Positions 1-7,132 of a stretch of DNA of 35,200 bases are shown here, piece after piece. The translations under genes and the position numbers were made by a program. Numbering within the stretch: position 1 is the first letter of the stretch; each line of letters starts with the position of its first letter. This DNA is from Planctomycetia bacterium (GTDB lineage Bacteria; Planctomycetota; Planctomycetia; Pirellulales; JALHLM01), in the NCBI GenBank assembly GCA_034440135.1, contig JAWXBP010000502.1, positions 1 to 35,200 on the forward strand, read 5' to 3'. A model generated the notes under the pieces. The model had not been told where the DNA came from. It worked only from the letters and a program-made list of their open reading frames with translations, and searched no databases.

Positions 1-170
1 GCTTCCCCAACCCTTGAACACCCTGCCATGCCTCATAAAATCCAACCGTCGCCCCGCCAACTCGTCGTCAATTCACCCACAGATTCTGGCGAAGACCCTT
101 TTTTGTGAACCGACGAGGCGCTCGACGAGTCCGAATAGACTCAAGCGACATGATAAGGAAGGAGGCGGTT

Positions 171-1277
171 ATGTTGGCGATCCAGCGCATTAAAATTCGT
201 AACTACGAGATTGGCCTGCGGTTCCGCGAGGACGAGTTCCAGGGTCTGGCTGCGCCGGGCGTGCACTGGACCTTCGATCCGTTCGGCAAAGTCGGCATCG
301 AAGTGGTCTCACAGCGCGAGCCGTGGCTGATGCACAACAAGCTGGACGTGATCGTGAAGTCCGGCGCGCTGCGGGATCGTGCCGTGGTGCTCGATTTGAA
401 GGACTACGAGCGTGCGCTGGTCTGGATCGATGGTCGGTTCAGCCACGTGCTGCCGCCGGGCTTGTACGCTTACTGGTCCGAACAGCGCGAGGTGAAGACC
501 GAAATCGTCGACGCGCGCCACGTGCGCTTTGAGCACCGCGACCTGGCGGTGATCTCGCGCTCGCAGTCCGCGGACCGCGTGCTGGAGATGATCACCGTCG
601 AGGCGCACTGCCAAGGCGTGTTGCTCATCGACGGTCAGTTCGTGGAGACGTTGTCGCCGGGCCGGTATGCGTTCTGGAAGAACATGGCGCAAGTCAAGCT
701 TTTCCCGGTGGACCTGCGCGAGGCGGCGCTTGACATCTCGGGCCAGGATATCATGACCGCGGATAAGGTCACGCTGCGCGTGAACGCGCTGGTGAACTAC
801 CGCGTCGTGGATCCGCGCTTGAGCGTGACCGTGGCCGAGAACGCGCCGCAGGCGCTGTACCGCGAGGCGCAGCTGGCCCTGCGGGCCGTGATCGGTGCGC
901 GCGAGCTTGACGCGTTCCTGGCCGGCAAGGACGGCGTGGCCGAGGAACTGGTGGAGCTGGTGCGTCCGCGCGCGAAGGCGTTTGGTCTGGAGTTGATCTC
1001 GGTGGGCATCCGTGACGTGATCCTGCCGGGCGAGATGAAGGACCTGATGAACAAGGTCACCGAGGCCAAGAAGGCCGCGGAGGCCAACCTGATCGCGCGG
1101 CGCGAGGAAACGGCCGCGATGCGCAGCCAGGCGAACACCGCCCGGCTGCTGGCGGAAAGCCCGACGTTGATGCGTCTCAAGGAACTGGAAGTCCTGGAGA
1201 AGGTTGCCGCGAGCGGCAAGCTGAACATCATGCTGGGCGAAAAAGGTCTGGCCGATAAGGTCGTGAACCTGTTGTAA
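171..1277 (+). CDS. Slipin-family SPFH-domain protein (no membrane anchor)
   Basis: Encodes 368 residues ending in a stomatin/slipin-type SPFH domain, including a VTLRVNALVNYRVVDP segment and a C-terminal helical region (roughly residues 285-330) rich in Glu, Lys and Ala typical of SPFH coiled coils. Slipins are membrane-associated scaffold proteins, but no transmembrane hairpin is seen at this N-terminus. Instead the first 190 residues hold three related blocks with the pattern PG-(V/L/R)-(H/Y)-x-(T/Y/F)-W, near residues 30, 110 and 175 (APGVHWTF, PPGLYAYW, SPGRYAFW). I chose ATG 171 because AAGGAAGGAGG lies just upstream; an upstream in-frame start at 105 would add 22 residues without a comparable ribosome site. 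A hairpin terminator follows the stop. The family call is strong, the cellular role unknown. Confidence 0.85.
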   Translation: MLAIQRIKIRNYEIGLRFREDEFQGLAAPGVHWTFDPFGKVGIEVVSQREPWLMHNKLDVIVKSGALRDRAVVLDLKDYERALVWIDGRFSHVLPPGLYAYWSEQREVKTEIVDARHVRFEHRDLAVISRSQSADRVLEMITVEAHCQGVLLIDGQFVETLSPGRYAFWKNMAQVKLFPVDLREAALDISGQDIMTADKVTLRVNALVNYRVVDPRLSVTVAENAPQALYREAQLALRAVIGARELDAFLAGKDGVAEELVELVRPRAKAFGLELISVGIRDVILPGEMKDLMNKVTEAKKAAEANLIARREETAAMRSQANTARLLAESPTLMRLKELEVLEKVAASGKLNIMLGEKGLADKVVNLL

Positions 1278-1284
1278 CGCGAAC

Positions 1285-1317
1285 GCCCGGATGCCAAGTA
1301 GATCTCGGCATCCGGGC
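1285..1317 (+). terminator. Hairpin terminator after the slipin gene
   Basis: A perfect 11-bp stem, GCCCGGATGCC (1285-1295) and GGCATCCGGGC (1307-1317), with an 11-base loop begins 8 bases after the slipin stop codon and is followed by the AT-rich TATTTA. The T-run is weak. The next gene is convergent, so the hairpin may terminate both transcripts. Confidence 0.7.
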
Positions 1318-1358
1318 TATTTACTGCGCTCCGCGGTTCCCTTAACCCTTGCTTTTGC

Positions 1359-2099
1359 TTAATGCGGGAACGCTTTGTGGCAAGCTTCGCAGTTGTCGGC
1401 GACGCGTTTCATTGCGGCTTCGATGCCGCCGGCGTCGCCGGCCTTGATCTTGGCCGCTAAGTCGGCTGAGCAGTCGCGCATTTCGTTCGAGTAGTCGTGC
1501 CAGTGCGGTAGCTTCGTTTCATCTTTCACTTCGTGCGTGTCGAAATTGCAGGCCTGCCCAATTACGGCCAACAGCGTGGCGTCCGACGCGCATTGCGCCT
1601 GGTACTTGTCCAGCTTCTTGATGTTGCGCTTCAGACGCGTGTGGACGAAGTTGACTTGCTTCATCAGTTGGCCGAGCGCCTTGACGTTGCTCCACGAGGC
1701 CGGGGCCGGTTCCGTGGCTTCGCCGGCGACGGTCGCCTTCAATTCCTCCAAGGCCGCTTGCGCCTTCACCAGGTCATCCCCGGACTCCGCCACTTTGGCC
1801 GACACGGAGGCAATCGACGGCGCTGCCGCCTTCAGCGCGTGATCCTGATCGCTCAGCGCCAAGGCCGTCCCCAGCACGACGAGCGTCCGGGCGTCCCGCA
1901 CCATCCGAGAACCCTTGGCCTCGAACTCTTCGGCGCTGACCACGGCCTCGGCGACGCGATCGCCGTACTCGGTGATCAACGCGGCCAGGTCGTCGGCGGA
2001 GGCGTATGTCGAGACCGGCACGTCCGCGGCGTTGTCGGAGGCGCCGGAAGTGACCAAAAGCATGGCGGCCAAGGTGGCGACGCCGAGAATGCGATTCAT
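1359..2099 (-). CDS. Exported cytochrome c (class II-like, single CxxCH)
   Basis: Encodes 246 residues with an N-terminal signal peptide (MNRILGVATLAAMLLVTSG, cleavage probably within about residues 18-24) and one haem-binding motif CEACH (C237, C240, H241) very close to the C-terminus. An almost entirely helical, Ala/Lys/Glu-rich body ending in CxxCH is the layout of class II (c'-type) cytochromes, which act in the periplasm as electron carriers or gas-binding proteins. At 246 residues it is longer than a usual cytochrome c' (about 130), and the extra N-terminal part may form a second helical bundle. Two further Cys near residues 168 and 184 could form a disulphide. The gene is convergent with the slipin gene, so no operon partner is visible. 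Confidence 0.75.
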   Translation of the reverse strand: MNRILGVATLAAMLLVTSGASDNAADVPVSTYASADDLAALITEYGDRVAEAVVSAEEFEAKGSRMVRDARTLVVLGTALALSDQDHALKAAAPSIASVSAKVAESGDDLVKAQAALEELKATVAGEATEPAPASWSNVKALGQLMKQVNFVHTRLKRNIKKLDKYQAQCASDATLLAVIGQACNFDTHEVKDETKLPHWHDYSNEMRDCSADLAAKIKAGDAGGIEAAMKRVADNCEACHKAFPH

Positions 2100-2303
2100 G
2101 GGTTCAATCCGTGTCTTGGCGATTAAGTGACAACCTGCCCTGGAGGACCGGCAACCGCAGTTAGTTTAGCCTTGCTACTGGCGGTTTGCCACCGTAAAGG
2201 AGGTCCGTTAACGCTCCAAGTGAACTCGCGGTCTTTCCGGGCTCCTCAATCAACTTCGCGTCGCCAAACTCAGATTTGCGTGCCCATCGAATGCGTCGGC
2301 GGT

Positions 2304-2309
2304 TAGAAT
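2304..2309 (+). promoter_or_regulatory. TAGAAT -10 box of a leaderless gene
   Basis: TAGAAT ends 8 bases before ATG 2318. With normal -10 geometry transcription would start at about 2316, leaving a 2-base leader. No clear -35 hexamer is visible; the nearest candidate is GTGCCC at 2280-2285. The same TAGAATC-to-ATG layout occurs at 6576 and 8598. Confidence 0.55.
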
Positions 2310-2317
2310 CTGGGCAA

Positions 2318-2812
2318 ATGGGACCTCGATTCTCTATTCTCACGGTCTTGGTAATCACTCTCTGGCTGGGTGTTTGTTGCGCTGCGATCGTCACTCCTGA
2401 GTCAGCATGGGATTTCGTAGCAATCGTTTTTTGGATGGGAACGCTGCTCATATTCGCGACCGTCGCGGCTCAACCGGTGTCGCGCCAGGTCGTCGCGGCG
2501 CGGGGCTTTCTGTTTGCCGTCATCATTTATGGGCTCGGCTCATTTGCCGACGAGTGGTGGACGAACGGCGGCATCCGACTTCCGCACGTTTATGTCGCTC
2601 AGGCCATTTATCACGTGAAGCCCGCCACTATGTCGTCTGATGTGAACATTAATGAGATCATTGCGAACGAACGTGCCCAACAAATCGCGTTTCTGAACCT
2701 GTCGGCGCTGCTTGGCCTGTTCGGCGGAGGCTTGGCCCGTTGGAGCTATCAGGTTCACGAACAGCGTCAGTTCCGAGTTCTCAAACGGCCTGACGACTCG
2801 AGAGCCTCGTGA
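2318..2812 (+). CDS. Small membrane protein of unknown function
   Basis: Encodes 164 residues with hydrophobic segments at about residues 7-27 (ILTVLVITLWLGVCCAAIV), 34-52 (AIVFWMGTLLIFATVAA), 61-76 (GFLFAVIIYGLGSF) and near 128-142 (FLNLSALLGLFGGGLARW), so it is probably an integral membrane protein with four helices. The loop after the third helix, carrying VYVAQAIYHVKP, is probably soluble. I chose ATG 2318 because a TAGAAT box ends 8 bases before it; an upstream TTG at 2276 would add an Arg-rich stretch that the promoter overlaps. I do not recognise a family. It precedes the arginine cluster but has its own promoter, and argB has another. Confidence 0.6.
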   Translation: MGPRFSILTVLVITLWLGVCCAAIVTPESAWDFVAIVFWMGTLLIFATVAAQPVSRQVVAARGFLFAVIIYGLGSFADEWWTNGGIRLPHVYVAQAIYHVKPATMSSDVNINEIIANERAQQIAFLNLSALLGLFGGGLARWSYQVHEQRQFRVLKRPDDSRAS

Positions 2813-2844
2813 ATCAGGCCGCGTCGATCGCACCCAAACCCACG

Positions 2845-2872
2845 TTGACACTCCCCCAACCCGTTCTAAAAT
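2845..2872 (+). promoter_or_regulatory. Sigma-70-like promoter of the arg cluster
   Basis: TTGACA (2845-2850), a 16-base spacer and TAAAAT (2867-2872) form a nearly consensus housekeeping promoter about 60 bases upstream of argB. Transcription would start at about 2879, giving a leader of about 54 bases. No ARG-box palindrome is obvious around it. Confidence 0.7.
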
Positions 2873-2932
2873 GGCGGTTTTTCCTCGAATCGACCTTGGC
2901 GGCGGCCGGTCGATGAAACTGGAGTTCGCCCG

Positions 2933-3814
2933 TTGCTATCCGCCATTGAAAAGGCCGACGTGCTGATCGAGGCGCTGGAATGGATCCGGCGGTTTCGCGG
3001 CAAGGTGACGGTCATCAAGCTCGGCGGCAGCGTGATGGAGAACCCCACGGCGCTCCGGCACTTGCTGCTGGACGTCGTGTTTATGGAGTCGGTCGGCATG
3101 CGGCCGGTGCTCGTCCACGGGGGCGGGGCCGCGATCAGCCGAGCGATGGCCGAGGCAGGGCTGGAAGCGCGCTTTATCCAGGGCCGGCGGTACACCGACG
3201 ACGCCACGTTGAAGATCGTCGAAGAAGTGCTGGCCTATGAGACCAACGAGGGCCTCGCCGCGCATATCGAATACCTCGGCGGCCGCGCCATGCCGCTGAA
3301 TTTCCGCAGTACGAACGTGCTGTTCGGGGAACGGATCACGTTGCCGGGCGAAGATGGCACGCCGATCGATCTGGGCCATGTCGGGCGCGTGACACGGGTC
3401 GATCGCGCCACGATTGACAATCTCTCCTACGCCGAGCAGGTGCCGGTGATTCCGTCGATGTGCATCGACGAATCTGGCCAGAAACTGAACGTCAACGCCG
3501 ACACCGCCGCGACCGCAGTGGCCGTGGCGCTCGGGGCGGAAAAGTTGGTCTACCTGAGCGACGTCCAGGGCGTGCTCCGCGATAAAAACGACCCGGCGTC
3601 GTTGATTCATTCGCTCACCGCGGCGGAAGCGCGGGAGCTGATCGCCGCAGGCATCGTGCAATCAGGGATGATCCCCAAGGTGGAAGCCTGCCTGGAGACT
3701 CTGGACAAAGGGGTCCGGAAGATCCACATCATCGACGGCCGCGTGCGGCATTCGTTGCTGCTCGAGGTGTATACCAGCAGTGGAGTGGGGACGGAGATTG
3801 CCGCGCAGCGATAA
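2933..3814 (+). CDS. argB: Acetylglutamate kinase
   Basis: Encodes 293 residues of the amino-acid kinase fold. ArgB phosphorylates N-acetylglutamate with ATP, the second step of arginine synthesis, in the cytoplasm. Visible family features are the N-terminal helix [17 protein letters not shown], the nucleotide-binding KLGGSVM segment near residue 31, the [11 protein letters not shown] loop near residue 60, the [30 protein letters not shown] block near 185-215 and the [11 protein letters not shown] segment near 243. Usual family length is 260-300. TTG 2933 is chosen as start because it has GGAG at 2921-2924 with 8-base spacing and retains the conserved N-terminal helix; the next ATG (3034) would delete the ATP loop. 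An N-terminal extension of this kind can mark arginine-inhibited ArgB, but that is inference. Confidence 0.93.
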   Translation: MLSAIEKADVLIEALEWIRRFRGKVTVIKLGGSVMENPTALRHLLLDVVFMESVGMRPVLVHGGGAAISRAMAEAGLEARFIQGRRYTDDATLKIVEEVLAYETNEGLAAHIEYLGGRAMPLNFRSTNVLFGERITLPGEDGTPIDLGHVGRVTRVDRATIDNLSYAEQVPVIPSMCIDESGQKLNVNADTAATAVAVALGAEKLVYLSDVQGVLRDKNDPASLIHSLTAAEARELIAAGIVQSGMIPKVEACLETLDKGVRKIHIIDGRVRHSLLLEVYTSSGVGTEIAAQR

Positions 3815-3817
3815 AAT

Positions 3818-3877
3818 GCATAGTCGCCTTTCGCTCCGCGAAAGGGCGCCCTTTCGCGGAGCGAAAGGCGACTATGC
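3818..3877. repeat. Perfect 60-bp palindrome between argB and argD
   Basis: Two 30-base arms are exactly complementary with no loop: the left arm opens GCATAGTCGCCTTTCGC (from 3818) and the right arm closes with its reverse complement at 3877. It begins 4 bases after the argB stop codon. A partial copy of the same motif lies at 27538-27567 after rpsI, sharing the first 17 bases. This points to a dispersed intergenic palindromic element (REP/MITE-like) rather than a gene-specific site. As RNA it would form a very stable hairpin that could terminate transcription or protect the argB 3' end. Confidence 0.85.
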
Positions 3878-3970
3878 CGCGGGTGCGAACCAGTCTTGAA
3901 CACTTTGCGTCTCATTAGCTTCTTCGCCGCGACGAAATAGCACGACCAACTTTGCCCAAGAGGCTCACTC

Positions 3971-5176
3971 ATGACGACCGCCATTTCCTCGCCGAGTTCG
4001 GCCGACGTGATTGCCACGTTCAAGCGTTACGTGGTGCCGAACTACGGTCGGTATCCCATCTGTTTGGCGCGGGGCGAAGGCTCCTACGTCTGGGACGCCG
4101 AGGGGCGGCGGTACTTGGATTTCTTTCCCGGCTGGGGCTGCAACCTGCTGGGGCACTGTCCCGAGCCGGTCGTCCGCGCGGTGCAGGAACAGGTCGCGAC
4201 GCTGATTCACGTGCCAAACACCTGGTACACCGAAGCGCAAGGCGAGTGGGCCAAGGCGCTCAGCGAGCGGAGCTTCGGCGGGCAGGCGTTCTTCTGCAAT
4301 TCCGGCACCGAGGCCAACGAAGCGGCGATCAAGTTGGCGCGGCTGCATACGCCGAAGCAACGCTACAAGATCATCACCTTCACCGGCGGTTTCCATGGCC
4401 GCACGCTCGGCGCCACGAGCGCCACGGCGCAGCCGAAGTATCACGAGGGCCTCGGCCCGTTGATGGCCGGCTTCGTCTACGCTCCGTTCGGAGATCTGGA
4501 AGCGACGACGAAGTTGGTTGACGACGAGACGGCTGCCATCCTGATCGAGCCGATCCAGGGCGAAGGGGGCGTGAACATGCCGCCCGCGGGTTTCCTCGCC
4601 GGATTGCGGCGATTGTGCGACGAGAATAACTTGTTGTTGATGTTCGACGAAGTGCAAACCGGCTGCGGGCGGACCGGCAACTGGTTCGCCTATCAGAAAT
4701 TTGGCGTCACGCCCGACGTGATGACCTTGGCCAAAGCAGTCTGCGGCGGGGTCGCCGGCGGCGCGCTTTTAACGACGCCGGAGATCGCCCCCAGCTTGCG
4801 GCCGGGCATGCACGCCGCGACGTTCGGCGGCAATCCGTTGGCCGCGCGGGCCGGCATCGCCACGCTGGAAATGATCGAACAGGAAAACCTCCTGGAAAAC
4901 GGCCTGCGATTGGGCGAGGTCTTCCATCAGCGGTTCACCGAACTGGCGGAAAAATGCCCGCTGATCAGCGAGATTCGCGTGGCGGGCTGCATGATCGGCG
5001 TCGATTTGAAGGTCGAGGGAGCGCCGGCGGTGCAGGCCTGCCTGGAACGGCAATTGCTCATCAATTGCACGCACGGCCATGTGCTACGCTTGTTGCCGGC
5101 CTTGAACCTCTCGGTCGAGCAAGCCCACCAGGGTTGCGACATTATCGCGGACATATTGCAACGCATGGCGGCGTAA
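3971..5176 (+). CDS. argD: Acetylornithine aminotransferase
   Basis: Encodes 401 residues, a class III PLP-dependent aminotransferase that converts N-acetylglutamate semialdehyde to N-acetylornithine with glutamate as amino donor. Clear motifs are the [15 protein letters not shown] cofactor phosphate region (110-124), GGFHGRT (139-145), EPIQGEGG (193-200), [12 protein letters not shown] (225-236) and the Schiff-base lysine in MTLAKAV (K255). The C-terminal [12 protein letters not shown] matches the substrate-binding end of ArgD. Its place between argB and argF supports ArgD over ornithine or 4-aminobutyrate aminotransferases of the same fold; it might also serve lysine synthesis. The ribosome site upstream of ATG 3971 is weak (AGAGG). 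A large palindrome separates it from argB, so some transcription may start or stop there. Confidence 0.93.
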   Translation: MTTAISSPSSADVIATFKRYVVPNYGRYPICLARGEGSYVWDAEGRRYLDFFPGWGCNLLGHCPEPVVRAVQEQVATLIHVPNTWYTEAQGEWAKALSERSFGGQAFFCNSGTEANEAAIKLARLHTPKQRYKIITFTGGFHGRTLGATSATAQPKYHEGLGPLMAGFVYAPFGDLEATTKLVDDETAAILIEPIQGEGGVNMPPAGFLAGLRRLCDENNLLLMFDEVQTGCGRTGNWFAYQKFGVTPDVMTLAKAVCGGVAGGALLTTPEIAPSLRPGMHAATFGGNPLAARAGIATLEMIEQENLLENGLRLGEVFHQRFTELAEKCPLISEIRVAGCMIGVDLKVEGAPAVQACLERQLLINCTHGHVLRLLPALNLSVEQAHQGCDIIADILQRMAA

Positions 5177-5216
5177 TGCCGCGATTTCAATTCGATTTGG
5201 TTTCCCATTCACGAGC

Positions 5217-5262
5217 GAGCCACGCACAGCCCCGACGGGCGGCGTGGCTCATCAGCTTTTTT
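5217..5262 (+). terminator. Hairpin with T-run between argD and argF
   Basis: GAGCCACGC (5217-5225) pairs perfectly with GCGTGGCTC (5242-5250), with a smaller inner GCCC/GGGC pairing, and is followed after six bases by TTTTTT (5257-5262). This resembles a Rho-independent terminator or attenuator that could reduce argF expression relative to argD. The short spacer between stem and T-run lowers certainty. Confidence 0.55.
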
Positions 5263-5287
5263 GGGCCGGTGCGACGAGGAACGAGGT

Positions 5288-6208
5288 ATGAAGCATTTAT
5301 TGACGATGAGCGACGTGACGCCGGCCGAGATCGAGCGGATCTTCGCCATCACGGCGGATTTGAAAGCCAAGTACGAAGCGGGACTGCGCGAACCGATGTT
5401 GCCAGGGCGCGTGATGGCGCTGTTGTTCGAGAAGCCGTCATTGCGCACCCGGGTCAGCTTCGAAGCCGGCATGGTCAACCTCGGCGGCAGCGCCATGTTT
5501 CTAGGCGCTGACGTCGGCTGGGGCAATCGCGAATCCGCTGCCGATTTCGGCCGCGTGCTGAGCCAGTACGTCGACGTGATCGTCTGCCGCGCTCACGCCC
5601 ATAAGAAGGTCACCGACTTGGCCGAGCATTGCACGTGCTCGGTGATTAACGGCCTCACCGACTACGAACATCCCTGCCAGGCGTTGGCGGATCTCTACAC
5701 GATCCGCGAACTGATCGGGCGCTTCGCCGGCCAGACCTTGGCCTACGTCGGCGATTGCAACAATGTCGCGCGCAGCCTGGCGCTCGGTTGCGGGAAGGTC
5801 GGCTTGAAGCTGTCGATCGCCGCGCCCAAGGACTATCGCTTCGAACCGGAATTTCTCGAACTTCTGAAGCGCGAGACGCCGCAATTGCAGATGTCCGTGA
5901 CGGACGATCCGATCGGCGCCGTGAAAGAAGCCGTGGCCGTCTACACCGACGTTTGGACCAGCATGGGCCAGGAAAAGGAATCGGCAAAACGCTGCCAGGA
6001 TTTTGCGCCGTATCAGGTCAACGAGCGACTCATGGCCGCAGCGCCGCAAGACTGCTTCTTCATGCACTGCCTGCCGGCGCATCGCGGCGAGGAAGTCACC
6101 GATGGCGTGATGGATTCCCCCCAAAGCGTCGTCGTCCAACAGGCCGGCAACCGGATGCATGTGCAGAAGGGCGTGCTGGCGTATTTGCTCGGGGCGCGTT
6201 CGATTTAG
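5288..6208 (+). CDS. argF: Ornithine carbamoyltransferase
   Basis: Encodes 306 residues, normal for the family. It transfers the carbamoyl group from carbamoyl phosphate to ornithine to make citrulline. Seen in order are the carbamoyl-phosphate loop FEKPSLRTRVSFE near residue 45 (SLRTR variant of STRTR), the CRAHAHK segment near 102, HPCQALADLYTI near 126, YVGDCNNVARSL near 150, DVWTSMGQEKE near 222 and the HCLPAHRGEEVT signature near 261. Start ATG 5288 is chosen because GAGGA (5276-5280) lies 7 bases upstream and the protein then begins MKHLLTMSDVTP; an upstream start at 5261 adds nine atypical residues. It is last of the argB-argD-argF cluster. The carbamoyl donor synthase is not in the window. 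Confidence 0.94.
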   Translation: MKHLLTMSDVTPAEIERIFAITADLKAKYEAGLREPMLPGRVMALLFEKPSLRTRVSFEAGMVNLGGSAMFLGADVGWGNRESAADFGRVLSQYVDVIVCRAHAHKKVTDLAEHCTCSVINGLTDYEHPCQALADLYTIRELIGRFAGQTLAYVGDCNNVARSLALGCGKVGLKLSIAAPKDYRFEPEFLELLKRETPQLQMSVTDDPIGAVKEAVAVYTDVWTSMGQEKESAKRCQDFAPYQVNERLMAAAPQDCFFMHCLPAHRGEEVTDGVMDSPQSVVVQQAGNRMHVQKGVLAYLLGARSI

Positions 6209-6225
6209 CCGTCCGGCCGCGGGAA

Positions 6226-6507
6226 GTGGTACAGTTTCAACCGGCCGTCAGGGAAAAGCCAGAGAAAAAACAGAAAACCCTCATTCGTGATGAGCAACTT
6301 GAGAAACTGGCGTCCCAAGTTGCACGTGCCCGGGAAATGATTGACGGCGCTATTTGGGAGATCGAGCACAATCCAGAAAAGTCTGGTTTTTACGTGGCGG
6401 CAATCGACACGTGGGTTGCGACGTTAAACACCCCTCCCGTGACCCTCTACTACGCAATTCCGCCGAAGTATGTTGTACATGCTCACGATCGTTTCCGACG
6501 ATCCTAA
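6226..6507 (+). CDS. Small hypothetical ORF, weakly RelE/ParE-like, possibly decayed
   Basis: Encodes 93 residues if GTG 6226 is the start. The C-terminal part (NTPPVTLYYAI then basic residues) resembles the end of short ParE/RelE toxin-like proteins, where a hydrophobic strand follows a proline pair. The frame then reads into HAHDRFRRS and stops. A different frame over the same bases (from ATG 6471) reads MLYMLTIVSDDPNVIL before stopping at 6521, which looks like a more natural final strand, so one frameshift may have broken the gene. No antitoxin partner is apparent. It begins 17 bases after argF and ends before a strong terminator, so it would be co-transcribed with the arg genes. The family assignment is tentative. 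Confidence 0.35.
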   Translation: MVQFQPAVREKPEKKQKTLIRDEQLEKLASQVARAREMIDGAIWEIEHNPEKSGFYVAAIDTWVATLNTPPVTLYYAIPPKYVVHAHDRFRRS

Positions 6508-6528
6508 CGTCATCCTCTAAGATTCCAT

Positions 6529-6561
6529 GCCCCGCCAGGCACCCGCTCGGCGGGGCTTTTT
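6529..6561 (+). terminator. Rho-independent terminator
   Basis: GCCCCGCC (6529-6536) and GGCGGGGC (6549-6556) form a perfect 8-bp GC stem with a 12-base loop, followed directly by TTTTT (6557-6561). This is the probable end of the arg transcript. Confidence 0.85.
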
Positions 6562-6575
6562 CATGCGCAGGCGGG

Positions 6576-6581
6576 TAGAAT
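6576..6581 (+). promoter_or_regulatory. TAGAAT -10 box of a leaderless small gene
   Basis: TAGAAT ends 7 bases before ATG 6589, which predicts transcription starting at about 6588 and essentially no leader. It lies 15 bases after the arg terminator, so the small gene should be transcribed independently. No convincing -35 is seen. Confidence 0.5.
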
Positions 6582-6588
6582 CGGTGGG

Positions 6589-6732
6589 ATGAAACCACGG
6601 TTCTCACTGCTTTTTCTGTTGGCCTTCACGGCTTACGTGGCCGTGAATATCGCGGGCTTTAGCGCGCCATTCACTAGCTGGCGGTATGTCGCCGTCATTC
6701 TTTGGTGCGCCATGCTCGGTTGGGCATGCTAG
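6589..6732 (+). CDS. 47-residue membrane protein, probably leaderless
   Basis: The reading frame opens MKPRFSLLFLLAFTAYVAV and ends MLGWAC before TAG at 6730-6732. Two hydrophobic stretches, about residues 6-23 and 33-46, flank a short polar turn (APFTSWR), so a two-helix membrane hairpin is likely. No Shine-Dalgarno pairing is needed if the transcript is leaderless: a TAGAAT box ends 7 bases before the ATG. The basic start followed by a hydrophobic run is typical of small inner-membrane proteins. No family is recognised. Two planctomycete-style membrane genes in this window (here and 2318) share this start architecture and a similar opening (M-x-P-R-F-S). Confidence 0.5.
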   Translation: MKPRFSLLFLLAFTAYVAVNIAGFSAPFTSWRYVAVILWCAMLGWAC

Positions 6733-6782
6733 CAATGCGGCAACACCGACTGCTAGGCGAGGCATTTTCATTCGCCCCCTGC

Positions 6783-6788
6783 TAGAAT
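6783..6788 (+). promoter_or_regulatory. TAGAAT -10-like box upstream of a tiny membrane ORF
   Basis: TAGAAT (within GCTAGAATCGGGG) lies 53 bases before GTG 6842, so this copy would give a transcript with an ordinary leader of about 47 bases. There is no strong -35 at standard spacing. Confidence 0.35.
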
Positions 6789-6841
6789 CGGGGAGGCGTC
6801 CCCCACACAACCAATCTGCATCAATCAAAAGTGAGTCCGCC

Positions 6842-6925
6842 GTGACTACAGTCATCGTTATCCTCGTGGTCGTTGCGGCATTAGCTGGAACTGGCGTGCT
6901 CGCCAGCAAACGACGCAAAAAGTAG
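6842..6925 (+). CDS. 27-residue single-span membrane protein (candidate)
   Basis: A GTG-started frame encodes MTTVIVILVVVAALAG followed by TGVLASKRRKK and a stop. It has one strongly hydrophobic helix and a basic C-terminal tail, the usual pattern of a single-span membrane microprotein with the tail inside. A TAGAAT box lies upstream at 6783. The ribosome site is poor, and a longer in-frame start at 6686 would run through the promoter region, so the short form is preferred. Function is unknown and the ORF is short enough to be chance, though its composition is clearly non-random. Confidence 0.4.
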   Translation: MTTVIVILVVVAALAGTGVLASKRRKK

Positions 6926-7013
6926 CACAACCCAAAAACGGCTACGTTCGTCCCTGAAAGATTTTCCATTTGGCGCGCTGGCAAACTGTACCACTACCCG
7001 GCCGCGGCCGAAG

Positions 7014-7042
7014 TTGCTTGTGTCCGCGCCACTCGGTATGCT
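7014..7042 (+). promoter_or_regulatory. Sigma-70-like promoter of the DUF1559 gene
   Basis: TTGCTT (7014-7019), a 17-base spacer and TATGCT (7037-7042) precede the DUF1559 gene. Transcription would start at about 7049 with a leader of about 84 bases. Confidence 0.5.
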
Positions 7043-7132
7043 GCACGCCGTAACGAGGCGGCTGCGGCGGGCAGCGCACCGGCGAATGCCCTGGTCCGCG
7101 GTTGAACGAAACGACCGGCTGGAGTGCCTGTC

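Noticed and set aside
2161-2451. Minus-strand frame of 96 codons overlapping the 2318 gene
   Set aside because: It overlaps a promoter and a hydrophobic plus-strand gene and has no family-like features.
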